From assembly GCA_003427395.1 (NCBI GenBank), contig BFEA01000058.1:2877724-2908321 (forward strand): a DNA stretch of 30,598 nt, read 5' to 3'. This document shows, piece by piece, positions 7,863 through 17,319 of the stretch. Source of the stretch: Chara braunii. Its lineage: Eukaryota > Streptophyta > Charophyceae > Charales > Characeae. Numbering within the stretch: position 1 is the stretch's first letter; each line of letters begins with the position of its first letter. Both the position numbers and the translations under genes were made by a program. A model generated the notes under the pieces. That model searched no databases, was not told where the DNA came from, and saw nothing but the letters and a program-made list of their open reading frames with translations.

Positions 7863-9300
7863 ACGCAGCAGAAAATGGTCAAAACCACGGTCAGAACGCA
7901 ACACATAAAGTCCCCGGACAGATCTCCAGACAGCAGCAGTAACCCCCTTGCAGACGCCCCAATTACTCCCTGCACGCGCAATACCCTTTCTCAGGCCAAT
8001 GCTGTAGTTGTATGCTGTGAGGAGCGGTACTCAACAAGAATGGCGCCCTGCATAGTAGTAAGCCCAGCGAAGGACAGCGCCCTGCGCAGCACTCCGTTTC
8101 CGTGAGGAACAGCGTTCACAACAGCAGTCTGCTTCAGCAAGGGACAATGTCCACCGCAGCAGTCCGTTTCCGCGAGGAACAGCGTTCATAACGGCAGTCT
8201 GCTTCAGCAAGGGATAATGTCCACCGCAACAGTCCGTTTCCGTGAGGAACAGCATTCACAACAGCAGTCTGCTACGAACGCACAACCGCGGCAACTCAAT
8301 GAAGTATTCACAAGTCGTAAAGCGGAATCCCTGGCTCGGTAATAGTATGACCTTAACAACGGTTGGACACAACAAGAAATAGCAGCAGCGGCAACAACGG
8401 TCAGAACCCCACTATGGCAGCAACTCATTCACTGTGCCAGCAGTCTGCTGAAGCACAGCAGCAGTGCCCCAAACCAGTACCCTGCACAGCAAAACTCAAA
8501 AGTGCATGCCCTCAGTGCTGTCCAACTGTGTACAGCAAGGGTACTGTTCGCATCGGACGCCCCTAATTGTAGCATTACCGCAACATCGGACTCCAAACCA
8601 GGTAACCACTCAACTGCAGCAGGAGCCTGGTTGTTGCAACAGCAAACAACATTCACTTCGAACAGCCTCGTCTGAGAACAGAACTCGAACCCGATGGGCA
8701 ACTACAGTAGTCTTGGTTCCAGCGAACAGTAACCCTGAGCAGCTGCAGGGCCTTTGCGAAAGCATTATCCACCGGTCAGGCGCTCAACACTATGCTTCGC
8801 CGCAAGCTCAGCAGAACATGCCACTACTTCCTTTGTAATCATGTAGTTACGTAGCAGATCACACTGTTTCCTCCCACGGCAACAACTTGTGGCTGAATCA
8901 ACACTGAAACGTAGGCGGATGTCGACCCTGCAGCTCTGCACATCGGATCGGCAATGATACGAATTAAAGGAACTGCAGCTTCAGTATTGCAATGTCCAGT
9001 AGCAACATAGATTCGAAGTCTCGCTGCTTTGGTAACAGTCCGCTGCAGAGATTGCCTCTCAAGACTACAATTCAGGGAGCAACAAAGCCCCGGACTTTTC
9101 ACCTGTACTCACCCCGTATTAACAGCTTCAAACTCGGTGAGATGGCGCTTGCGGTATACAACAGTCACGGGAACCAGAAAGCTCACAATCCGCTGAACGG
9201 ACGGATCACTTCTGCATTAGGAACAGTTAAGCGTCACCACTCAAAGAATCAGGAAAAGGTTTCCGACCTGTCAATCCGTATCACGCCTGCTGACTAGTCG
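7863..9300. repeat. CAG-rich low-complexity tract, copy 1
   Basis: The tract is dominated by CAGCAGT, CAACAGC and CAGTCTGCT words in many frames. Copy 2 has the same kind of DNA in the same place (20726-21850), but base-by-base similarity is poor, as for fast-changing satellite-like sequence. Short frames on both strands give Q-, S- or C-rich peptides that are not conserved between copies, so no gene is called. Confidence 0.6.
8094..8273. repeat. 70-bp tandem repeat, about 2.6 units
   Basis: CCGTTTCCGYGAGGAACAGC begins at 8094, 8164 and 8234, a period of exactly 70 bp, followed each time by TTCA-AAC-GCAGTCTGCT. Seventy is not a multiple of three, so the repeat would shift frame every unit and is not a protein repeat. 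The units differ by only a few transitions, suggesting recent amplification. Confidence 0.85.
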
Positions 9301-10420
9301 TCCAACTCTCCCTCTGCAAACTAGCCATGAGGAAAGGCTCCTGCGTAGCTGGAATCCCTCCTCTTTCTTTCTCTAGTTCGTGTGTGCGTGGTCTTCGGGG
9401 ATGAAGGCCACGACCCAGATGGGCAATGCGGCCTCAAAGATGAAAGCGACGGGCCAGGTGGACAGGGCGATCTTGAAGCTAATTGCACCACACCACAGCC
9501 TACTCCACTTCTTACCATATGCGAGGCGAGAATGAATCTGCCCCTAGAATCGGGATAGATGCACGGGAAGTTCCCTCGTTATTTCTCCTCGCTGCTTGGC
9601 ACCGTAGCTCAACTTTCGGTTCATCCTACACCGGCAATCTTCGAGGTAAGTGCAATCTCCTTTTCTTCTCGTCCGTTTCTTACTAAAGTTCTTGTCTACT
9701 CTCTTCGCGCTTGAATGCACCTGGCCTTAAGGTAAGTCTCCGACCCCGCTGATACCTCACGCCACTTCCGTCGTTAGGACAAGCAAAATCGGAAATGGAT
9801 TTCCTCCGCTTAAAGTAAGGGCGGATACATGCATTGCGAAGTGGCACGGTAGCTCGTCGTTCGGTTCGCCCTGCTCTGCCAGCCTTCCGGTATGAACCTT
9901 CTCACACTCTCTCGTTACGCACGCTCATGTCTTGTAATGTTTGCACCTGCCCGTCGGCTAATTTGTGCGCTCCTGCTCCTCCTGAACTCTGATGCACTTG
10001 TCCCGTGAGGGCGGTCAGCTTCACGGATCTCCGTTTACTTACTAGGACACAAGGCGCACGTGATGACGGCGAGCATGGACCCGACGAGGAGCCGTACAGC
10101 CATGTAGACTACAAGGGCGAGCAGCACGAGACCTCCTCCACGATTTCATCAGAAGAGATTACTGCGACCAGCGGAACAAGCGCGTCGTCACTGCTGGTGA
10201 AGAAGACAATCAATACCAATTACTTGCTGATGACGGGCAGCGCATGTCCGTCGCTTTACATATCAGAGTGCTGCAAACGAGAATGAACCTCCCGCTGGAT
10301 CATGGGAAGATGCATCCTCGCGCAAACTTTATAGTCATAGCGGCCGAACCGGTGGCCGACTTCAAATTCTGCCGCGTCTAATGCCTTTAGAACACCTCAA
10401 AACCCCAACTTAGGATCTTT
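9301..10420 (+). repeat. Pyrimidine-rich segment with duplicated 36-bp motif, copy 1
   Basis: A motif close to GAATGAAYCTBCCSCTRGA, extending to about 36 bp, occurs at 9526-9562 and 10279-10315. It also occurs at 23055-23091 in copy 2 and inverted at 13964-13999. A second internal repeat (GGCAC-GTAGCTC followed by TTCGGTTC) occurs near 9597 and 9841. The acidic frame at 10005-10286 has no homologue in the other copies and is not called. The remainder shows no recognisable feature. Confidence 0.55.
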
Positions 10421-10634
10421 TCTCGCTCGTTTTCATTAAGAAACGAGTGAGATATCCCTTTTTCACTCCGACTATCCCTCTATTCTCCTCCCCCGATTCC
10501 ATCGCGTAACCCCATTTCCTTTTTAACTCCCTATCTACCAACTGTCTGACTAAACTAACGCCGGGATTGGATTCGCCCACCCTTAGAACCTTTGTCCGAC
10601 ATCTTTCCCCGCTCGTTTTTGTTAACAAACGAGC
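10421..10634 (+). repeat. Hairpin array C, two units, copy 1
   Basis: The two hairpins are 190 bp apart: TCTCGCTCGTTT with AAACGAGTGAGA (10421-10452, 12 bp, one wobble) and GCTCGTTT with AAACGAGC (10611-10634). Each is preceded by a related CCCACC/AACACCTCAAAACCCC-type segment, so they are units of a tandem repeat of about 185 bp. Matching arrays with other arm sequences lie at 13453-13839 (inverted) and 23407-23787. Confidence 0.75.
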
Positions 10635-10703
10635 ATGCCGTAGCTTTTTTCTCCCGCCATAGCTTCCTCCCCGGTTGCTCTCTTCTTCTTTATTTTTGAA
10701 CGT

Positions 10704-10728
10704 ACCTGGCGCACGTTGGCGTCCAGGT
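10704..10728 (+). repeat. Hairpin after array C, copy 1
   Basis: ACCTGGCGC pairs with GCG-T-CCAGGT: 9 bp with one bulged T. At the corresponding place copy 2 has a CCTGG/CCAGG hairpin (near 23863-23885) and the inverted copy has TGCGCC/GGCGCA (13392-13412). The arms differ while pairing is kept. Confidence 0.55.
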
Positions 10729-10911
10729 TCATTCTTCTTCCGCTGTCATCCCCCTCGTTTCCCCTTACTTTCTCCTCCTACCTCTCCTCCTACACTGTCA
10801 CCTTCTCTCTCCTGTGATCATACTCTCTTCTATTAACAGGTAAGACTCCTGCCTCGCATGAGACACACTTACTTCCAAATGAGCAACGCACCTCTCAACA
10901 ATCACGTGAGT

Positions 10912-10972
10912 GCCGTCCAGCGGCTCTACTTATCCCGCAGGAAACTTCGGAGGGATCCAGCCGCTAGACGGC
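10912..10972 (+). repeat. Fourteen-position stem with one mismatch
   Basis: GCCGTC-C-AGCGGCT (10912-10925) faces AGCCGCT-A-GACGGC (10959-10972): 13 Watson-Crick pairs and one C-A mismatch around a 33-nt loop. The same region of copy 2 seems to have a shorter stem with different arms (TCGTGG and CCACGA, about 24042-24081). This is the longest stem in copy 1. Confidence 0.7.
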
Positions 10973-11102
10973 TCGATTAGTCTTTCACCCCTATACCTAA
11001 GTCCGGCGAACGATTTGCGAGCTACTGGCTACGCCCAAGCACTAGGTACTGCTATGGACCTAGCCCTTTATGATGGCTAAGTTCAGACAAGCGTAACACC
11101 CC

Positions 11103-11395
11103 ATGTGCATGCCACGACCGCACAGGGGCTACGCTATTTCTTCTCTGTATCGTTCCTATTCTAACGGATGTCCCGAAGGACCGCGGCCGAGTGATGGCCT
11201 TGGAACGTCGTCATTTGGTCGGCCGGGCCTGGTCAAACTCAGAAATATTTGGTCTTTGCTCGTCAAGCACCTTCACTTGGTCGAACAATCTGATGCGGGG
11301 TACCGGCACCGGACCATTCCTAAAAAAGAAGAACGGGACCAGACAGAATAATAATAATAAATATAAATATAAATATAAATAAAAAAAAAAAATCT
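11103..11395 (-). mobile_element. U6 snRNA-derived retroposed fragment 1
   Basis: Read on the minus strand, 11181-11103 follows the 5' part of plant U6 snRNA: GTCCTTCGGGACATCCGTTA, then GGAACGATACAGAGAAGA, then GTAGCCCCTGTGCG. The ACAGAGA box is intact, but the 5' GGGGAC stem and several later bases are altered and the 3' domain is missing. A degenerate B-box-like GTTCGACCAAG lies near 11272-11285. On the plus strand the fragment ends in an A-rich run (11345-11392: ATAAATAT repeats then A12). It is a pseudogene or SINE-like chimera, not a functional U6: no upstream element or TATA box is visible in front of it. Confidence 0.75.
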
Positions 11396-11990
11396 AGAGA
11401 ATTATAGGAAACAAGGAGAGGGGAAGGAGGGTCGTCAGAACTCTGACCTCGGCCCTTTCCAACAGGCCCTGCGGTCGGACTCCCCAACAAAACTAAGGGG
11501 GATAGTCCCGCAGGACCCTCGACCCCTCAGTTTTCTCCAAGTTGTGCTTCTCCGCTCCTCCAATGCTGGCTGCTGGTCTCAATCCCGGGATCTGCTGGTC
11601 AATAGCTCAGTATGTTAACCAATAGGGCTAGGCCCAAGTCTGAGCTTAGTATGCGCAAAATTCCATATGAAGTGTACTTGCAGCTAGACCTGGCCTATAG
11701 CAGTGTACTAATACCGCCGGTAGGTTTANTGCCTGAGCACATGGCCCGCAATGTNGTGCTNTCACTGCCTCGCGGNCAAAGCTTCACTTGGCTCGTTATG
11801 CACACTGCCCCGCCACGCTGTGGCCAACTCCGAGGCTTTCCTACTCAATCCTATCCCTCGAAATGCCAGCCCTTTATTGCCTCCGGGTCGGAAAGACCCT
11901 GGCTTTAGCTCGCACCATACCCAATCTGTGCCAACCTAGCTAAAGCTCATCACGGTTTCTACTGCCGTCCACTCGCAGCCAAATCTAATT
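11396..11990 (-). mobile_element. tRNA-derived head and unassigned flank
   Basis: On the minus strand an A-box-like TAGCCCTATTGGTTAAC (11630-11614) and B-box-like GGGATTGAGACC (11586-11575) stand about 28 bp apart, matching the plus-strand head at 2681-2736. Around them is GC-rich DNA with no frame of note. Four isolated ambiguous bases lie at 11729, 11755, 11761 and 11776, so sequence quality is reduced there. Confidence 0.5.
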
Positions 11991-12460
11991 CTCGCGCACT
12001 CCACATTATGCGGCCCCAAAAGTGCCGCATTTCCGTAAGTTTAAATAAAAGATTTTTCCTCTAGTCGTAGTCTCAAAGGTTAAATTTTTGTGTTGGTCGT
12101 GACTTCGCTACTGTGTCCGGGGCCACGGCTCACGCAGCGTTCTTTTAAAATTCCAACCTTCTCCTAGCTCGCACTTCCAAGCGAGATTATTAGTTTATAT
12201 TGATTAACCATCTAGCTAGCCTAACGCGCGCCCTCAAGGTGCACGCCCACACACTCTCTGATTCAGTCACAAAATGCGAGTGTCATTCCCACCTTCTGCG
12301 AGTTGGTTGTGGTCACCCAGAAATGGGACAGTCTTTGAGATATTGTTGAAGAAGCATCTTCTGTGAGATGCCAAAATGTGCCCAAATACCCTTGTAAGGG
12401 TGTTCGGGCCGACACCACTGTCTTGAGACGTGGGCGTGAAGGAGTCAACGTGCATACGGG
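11991..12460 (+). repeat. Distal AT-rich tail of repeat unit, copy 1
   Basis: The AT-rich segment (TTTAAATAAAAGATTTTTCCT) and the following block match 26290-26620 in copy 2. Both end with a short inverted repeat and a shared CGSGCCGACA string: TACCCTTGTAAGGGTGTTCG here, TACCCTTTTAAGGGTATTCG there. A hairpin GCGGC/GCCGC lies near 12010-12027. This is the last place where copies 1 and 2 can be matched by eye. Confidence 0.55.
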
Positions 12461-12966
12461 CCGGCGTGTGATTAGCTCACGAGTCGGAAGGGACCTGAAT
12501 GGCGGGGACTATTTGCGAGAACGCCGTCCATTCCGTGCAGCCTTCCGTAGGAGGTTTTGAGTGCGAGCATACCCGCCGAGATCCGAAGAAGATTGGATTG
12601 TGCTTGGGCGGAGCGGCTCAAGGCACCAAGAAGGAGGCCGCGGGCTGCAGCGGTTGAACGTATGGAACCCAGTCCACATCGGTCTTCAAAGTTCTCATTT
12701 CGAATACTGGTTACTGCCGACAAAAGTCGCACCTAGACCCGGTCGGCTCAGCTTTCGGTACGCCTGGGTCGTGGCCCGATGTTGGTCCTTCGGGGCGGGC
12801 GGTACATGATACTGCAGGTGGGTAATACCGGCCATGAGTCAGTCTGTATCATCAGGATTAAGCTTCCTCGATGGGCCGGTTGCTGTACCTCCCCTTCGGT
12901 CCCCTCCCCCTATGAACATCAGCTGTCTCTGCTTAGTGCTACTCAGGGGGATTGTCGGGCGCTGCG
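12461..12966. other. Unassigned GC-rich spacer
   Basis: The stretch separates the end of copy 1 from the end of the inverted copy. It has short open frames on both strands but no recognisable domain, and no repeat partner was found in the window. Confidence 0.35.
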
Positions 12967-13391
12967 CTAGTAGCAGCGGGCTAAGCGAGGCAACGCAGTG
13001 AAGATGCTAAGGTAGGGAAGTGGGGGCGAACGGGGCGAAGTGACGAACGGGCTGGCGGACGAGTGCCCAACATAGAGCAAACGCATCGGTACGGGGTTGA
13101 ACTGAGGTAGGAAGTTGCGATAGGTGCGCATGGGGCAAAGGTGAAATCGAAGGAGATAAGAAGGTGAAGGCGAACGACAGGGAAACATTCTAAGAAAGTA
13201 AATGAATCCGGACGTGAAGTCGCGCTGGATGCATGCAACGTATGGGCGGGTGAAGAAGGCGTAACTCGCCCTTTTCTCAACAACAACGGGCGAGGAAAGT
13301 TGTGAACTAGACGCTTTGTGGCCTGGCGAACCCATTGGTAGTTATAGTTTTGATGATAGGTTAGTAAAATTGAAGTTAGTGGAGAATGACA

Positions 13392-13839
13392 TGCGCCAAG
13401 ATGGTGGGCGCAGAAGGGAGACGACTACAACAGGGGAAAAAATGCATAGTTTGACCGATTCTTAACGGAATCGGTCGCATGAGGATATGAAATTAAGGAT
13501 ATGGGGCCGGGCGAGCACAATCGTGGTGTTAGTTTTGGCTCTAGGTTAGTAGATTAGGAGGTACTCGGAGAAAGCGGTGCGCCGGGGCTATGGCGGAACG
13601 AGGAGGAAGAAGAGTGGAGGAGTGTGTAACGCGCTCGTTTTTGGACGAAATCGGGCGGGGGAGGATTTGGATCAGGGGTTCTCGGGGTGGGTGACCCGGG
13701 ATCCGAAGTCAGATTGGCATGAGAGTTAGTGTAGGGAGAGTTAGTAGGGAGAAGGAGTTGCAGGGAGGTCATTGAAGACGAATATGGCTGGGGGTAGTAA
13801 TTAAATATCTCGCTCGTTTTTGAGTGAAATCGAGCGAGA
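13392..13839 (-). repeat. Hairpin array C, inverted copy, three units
   Basis: Three hairpins are spaced 176-179 bp apart: GACCGATTC/GAATCGGTC (13453-13476, 9 bp perfect), CGCTCG/CGGGCG (13632-13657, one wobble, plus an inner TTT/AAA) and TCTCGCTCG/CGAGCGAGA (13808-13839, 9 bp perfect). The first has inner GATTC/GAATC where copy 2 has GTTTC/GAAAC, so the pairing changes on both sides. TGCGCC/GGCGCA at 13392-13412 is the associated distal hairpin. Confidence 0.75.
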
Positions 13840-13963
13840 AAATAACTTAGTAGGGGTTTTGGAGGGCTGCGATTCGAATGACTATGTCATAATTAGTAGT
13901 AGAGTGTTAGTTGCGATTGGGTTGATGTGTGGGACTGCGCCAGAGGGAAGGTTTTAAAACGAT

Positions 13964-14070
13964 GATGTATCTTTCTGCGTTCTAGCGGAAGATTCACTCT
14001 TTTTTTTCGCACATGTTCAGACGGGGCACCACCTTCTGCAGTAGGCGCGCGAGCAGAGAGAGAGAGAGAG
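13964..14070 (-). repeat. 36-bp motif and GA-rich run, inverted copy
   Basis: Minus strand 13999-13964 reads GAGTGAATCTTCCGCTAG and onward, matching the motif at 23055. The GA run near 14054-14070 (short, interrupted) sits where copy 2 has the pure (CT)39 run, with the intervening DNA also alignable (GCACATG or GCACACGTTG). This confirms homology of the inverted copy across this interval. Confidence 0.7.
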
Positions 14071-15366
14071 AAAGAGGGAGAAAAGAGCGTACCTCGAAAG
14101 GGGGGCGCGTGACATAGCATGAATCAAGCGTCGAGCTATGATGCCAACTAGAGGGGGCGGACCCTCGAACGGACGGTACTAACTGGTAGGGGCAGTGCTC
14201 GCCTCAACGAACAAAGCAGCAAGGGGCAGTCGCGAAGTTGAGGATGTACTACGTGCTGGGGCGGTGCGCCACTCATCTGACAGAGGGAAGCAGGATCGGG
14301 AGCCTGCCATCCACCGAGCCAGGCACATCGAGATGAGGGCCGCTCGGTTCGGGATGTCTGTGTTGCCCGTAGATGATGACAAATGGTTTTTGGAGTGACT
14401 CCCTAACTCAGTGGGTGATGGGAGCCAACAGTCTGCGGGGTTCAATCGTGATGTGAGTTGGTCATGTGCTGCTCACTTCGTGTTGGATGTGTGGACGTTC
14501 TCGTCTGCACCTCGCCGCTGCCCTGCTGCCTGTGTCCCGCTTGTTTAGCATAAGGATTCTTTGCAGGATGATGTGTTCGTTGTTCGATGTAGTCGTGTTG
14601 TGGGTATCGCAGTGCGTCTAGCTACTTCGCTGCCGTACTGCCCATCCGTTGGTCATGCCTTTCATGTGTACCCTGTAGGTTGGTTGCCATGTAGCTCGTC
14701 CACTCGTCCCATAACCTCCTTCAGTACTCTTGACTAGCTCATACTGTCTTGTGCTTCAGTTGATGGTTTCCGCGCTGCATCCCACGTGCATGACAAACAT
14801 AATTGAAGGGTGTTGGGCAAAGCAACTACTAACGGGCTGTAAAATTTAAGGTGTGCCTGTCAACCGGGAAGTTACTCGGCTTGTCGTAGGGGGCAACCAG
14901 AGGCAAGTCAAGGAGGTTGCAAGCACACCAGATGATCGCTTATCTTTTTGTCAGCTGCTGTAGCGTGAGACCAGCCCGGAACTGATGACTTACCGACTTG
15001 GCCAAAGCGCTGCCCGTCGTGCCGATTGAAGCAGCGAAAAACAAGCCGCGGGCTTGAAGGATTACCTATTGGCTAAATTGTTACAGCAGACAAGTTGGAA
15101 GGGCTGCAGATGTGTGTGTTGATCAGTGTGCTACTCATCTCACCAAGCCTACGCAGGGGCGCAAACTTCGCTATTTTGGCAGTACTATGTTCATCCCACT
15201 TGCTGAAGAAGTTAGAGGTAAGCCCCAAGCTTGTAAACTTACCCGTGGCTAATATGCTCGGCGGTGAAGCTGAACTTTGTTAGAAGGAGCTATTGCTCCA
15301 AATCTAGAGGGTCGTCAGGAGGTCGACAGTTGGCAGTAACTTTAATTTGACCAATTGCTGCTCGTT
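14071..15366. other. Low-complexity and unassigned part of inverted copy
   Basis: No gene was identified. From about 14480 to 14950 CTG-type words (the complement of the CAG tract) are frequent. The small frame at 14195-14398 encodes a charged peptide but has no partner in the other copies. The remainder shows no repeat or RNA feature that I can support. Confidence 0.4.
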
Positions 15367-15628
15367 CTGGCTACCATTGCGGGGCCCTCAGGCGCATGAA
15401 GATTACAAGGCTCTCTCCTGCGAGTTGAGTCAGTCCCTCTCTTGTATCTCGAGCGTCTGAAACCCCTCCTTCTGCCCTTCATACTCTAAGTCTAATCTAG
15501 TTCTGAGAGAAAGGCGGCATGCGAGATTGCAACCGTAGGACCGCAACAAGACTCTGTGGGGAGTCAGCCCACCGATTGAGGGAGCTCTGCCAGAACTCAG
15601 GAGGAGTTATGGAGACAGGGAACTGAGA
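15367..15628 (-). repeat. Conserved distal block, inverted copy
   Basis: The reverse complement of this interval follows the block at 20461-20725 closely. Shared landmarks are CAATCGGTGGG, GCGGTCCTACGG, TTGCAATC, TAGACTTAGAGTA, CAAGAGAGGG and CTGAGGGCCCCGCAAT. It fixes the orientation and register of the inverted copy. Confidence 0.85.
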
Positions 15629-15897
15629 GGTAACCTTTCATCTCCTTCTATAAACCCAGTTATAACCTTTAACTGCACCCTTTGCTATATTTTGACTGAG
15701 TATACTGCGTGCACCCCTACTATGACTTTTCAGTTTGACTTTCAGGACACAAACCAGACTATGTGAAGGAATGTATGAGCAATATCAGTTTCAGTTTCAT
15801 TGTTTGACTGAAAGCGGATTGTAGAATTGCATCTGAGGGAAGGATGAGAGAAAGGTGGTATTGCTTATTTTGACTGGGTCTATCAAAGGCTGGGCAA
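15629..15897. other. Spacer between conserved block and array B
   Basis: TTTGACTG occurs repeatedly (for example near 15692, 15733, 15804 and 15869), giving a loose repeat texture. No gene or strong hairpin is seen. Confidence 0.4.
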
Positions 15898-16617
15898 GTC
15901 TCCATAAGTTTGGGGAGACCAAGTGCTATGTTTATTTTCAATTGCATGGAGAACCAAACATGTTCCATAAGTTTGGGTGGTGTGGTTGCTCTGACTTTTG
16001 AGGGCTGACTGTAATTGACTTTTCAGGGACCAAGCATGTTCCATAAGTTTTTGTGGCTTGGTCGTTTTTTTTACTTTGGGTTTTCTTTCAGTTGCTTTTT
16101 GTTCTGAATGAGGAGGTCTGAGCATGTTCCATAAATTTGGGTGGCTCAGCCTCTTCCTGTTTTGGTTTTAAGAGAAATGAATGAGGCTGAGGATCAAGAC
16201 ATGTTCCATAAGTTTGGGTGATCTTGGTCCAACGCCACGCACATGCTGGAACCAGAAGGCTATAACTTGACTATACTTTATTATTATCCTACTTATGAAC
16301 AAGCTAGTCAGACGAGGTTCCATAAGTTTGGGTGGTTTGAGTATAACTTATCACCAACTGAAAATAGTACTAATTAAGAATAAACTTGTGGTACGAAGGG
16401 GAAGACTGAATCTTGAGCTAAAGATGATAGGTTCAGTTATATGTCACCTCAAAAGACTAAGTGAAGATAATTATATAAAGTAAGGATACATAAACAGTTC
16501 AGGTCGACTAGGGTGACCTAGTTATATGCCCAAAGAAGAGAAACGTTGTTGTGTCCTGTGTTTGTGTATACTCAATGGCTGAGCTAGACATGTTGCATAA
16601 GTTTGGGTGGTCTAGCT
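15898..16617 (-). repeat. Hairpin array B, seven units
   Basis: Seven units share a core close to ATGTTCCATAAGTTTGGGTG with different arms outside it: GTCTCC/GGAGAC (15898-15919, short core), AACCAAAC/GTGTGGTT (15952-15987, one mismatch), GACCAAGC/GCTTGGTC (16028-16063, 8 bp perfect), CTGAGC/GCTCAG (16118-16149), GGATCAAGA/TCTTGGTCC (16191-16230, 9 bp, one wobble), AGTCAGAC/GTTTGAGT (16306-16342, one mismatch, one wobble) and AGCTAGAC/GTCTAGCT (16582-16617, 8 bp perfect). The core is unrelated to array A, but the architecture and position in the unit are the same. No protein frame runs through the array. Confidence 0.88.
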
Positions 16618-16799
16618 TTATGCCCTATGTAAGCTGGGTATAAAGGGATAAATCATTGAGAGACCATGAACTATTGTTTGATAAATTGACTTTGGGATGG
16701 TGAGAGTACTTACCTTCGTGGTCTGGCCTTCATGTGACGAAGTGCGACTACTACTTAGTCTGAGTTTCATTTTGATAGGTCGTTGCTTTAGTTGCTCGC

Positions 16800-17260
16800 C
16801 ACCTTGTCGAGCGCATCGGTCCCCCACGGGGACCCTCCCGACCGTGTCACGCAGGATTTGGCAGGACTTGTCGCGGAGAGCGTTTGCCGCTCCGGCCGAG
16901 TGCGCCAGCCGTACCTCTCGCGAGCCCCTACGACAGGACACGGTCACGCGAGGCACCGCTTACCTCCACCTGCGGGAGCAATCACCATTCCTTAGGTGGA
17001 CGTATCCCTGCCGAGCTACTGAACCACATGCAAAAGTTTTTCGTATGCAATTGCAGAGGTGGCCCGGCCGATGGCGTTTCTCGCTCGCTGTAGCATAGGG
17101 GGTACGCGCGGTGGAACGCCCAAAATCGGACCCGCACGCGAATCGACGCACTGGGGGGCTGAAGTCCCAAGCGCGACCCGGCGTCGGTCGACTAGGACGC
17201 ACCCTACACACCACGCGTTACGCCACAACACTCACACTTACCACGCATAACACATGGATA
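16800..17260 (+). repeat. GC-rich head block, copy 2
   Basis: Matches 3059-3520 over its full length. The reading frame through 16697-17098 is the same frame as in 2834-3358, but the N-terminal parts differ completely and other frames on both strands are equally open. It carries the sequence GTGGAACGCCCAAAATCGGA, absent from copy 1, near 17110. Confidence 0.75.
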
Positions 17261-17319
17261 CACACAAAACAACCACTACAAACAACACCACGACACAACA
17301 ATACTCCTGGTCCGTTCAG

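Larger units (their letters stand above)
3059..12460 (+). repeat. Large non-coding repeat unit, copy 1
   Basis: The region is colinear with 16800-26620 and contains the same ordered modules: GC-rich head, hairpin cluster, GGCAGCGCTTCCC module, hairpin array A, conserved 265-bp block, CAG-rich tract, 36-bp motif, hairpin array C, U6-derived piece, and an AT-rich tail ending near the hairpin TACCCTTGTAAGGGTG. Similarity is high in the head and in 4840-7862 and low in the CAG-rich tract. Copy 1 carries about 950 bp (3910-4860) that copy 2 lacks. No gag, protease, reverse transcriptase, integrase or transposase frame is present, and I found no convincing LTRs, primer-binding site or terminal repeats. 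The upstream limit is set by loss of similarity before CCACY-TGTCG; it is probably not the true end. Confidence 0.7.
12967..16620 (-). repeat. Inverted, diverged copy of the large repeat unit
   Basis: Read on the minus strand the order is hairpin array B (16617-15898), conserved distal block (15628-15367), CAG-type tract (about 14950-14480), GA/CT-rich run with the 36-bp motif (14070-13964), hairpin array C (13839-13453) and a further hairpin (13412-13392). This is the module order of copies 1 and 2. Array B occupies the place of array A but has an unrelated core. The proximal modules (GC-rich head, cluster D) are absent, and no U6 piece is seen. It is therefore a truncated member of a related subfamily. 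Confidence 0.65.

Noticed and set aside
10227-10260. Hammerhead ribozyme core (CTGATGA at about 10228; also near 2455 and 26254)
   Set aside because: The required GAAA after stem II and a matching cleavage stem are missing in each case, so a retrozyme is not supported.
10005-10286. Acidic 93-codon frame that looks protein-like
   Set aside because: No counterpart in copy 2 or the inverted copy, no domain, no splice or promoter context.
11103-11181. Functional U6 snRNA gene
   Set aside because: The 3' domain is lost, the 5' stem is changed, and no upstream sequence element or TATA box is present.
11729-11776. Four isolated N bases as a gap or polymorphism of interest
   Set aside because: Scattered single ambiguous calls only; they indicate poor base quality and not a structural feature.
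14195-14398. Small charged open frame in the inverted copy
   Set aside because: No partner in copies 1 or 2, and a competing frame is open on the opposite strand.
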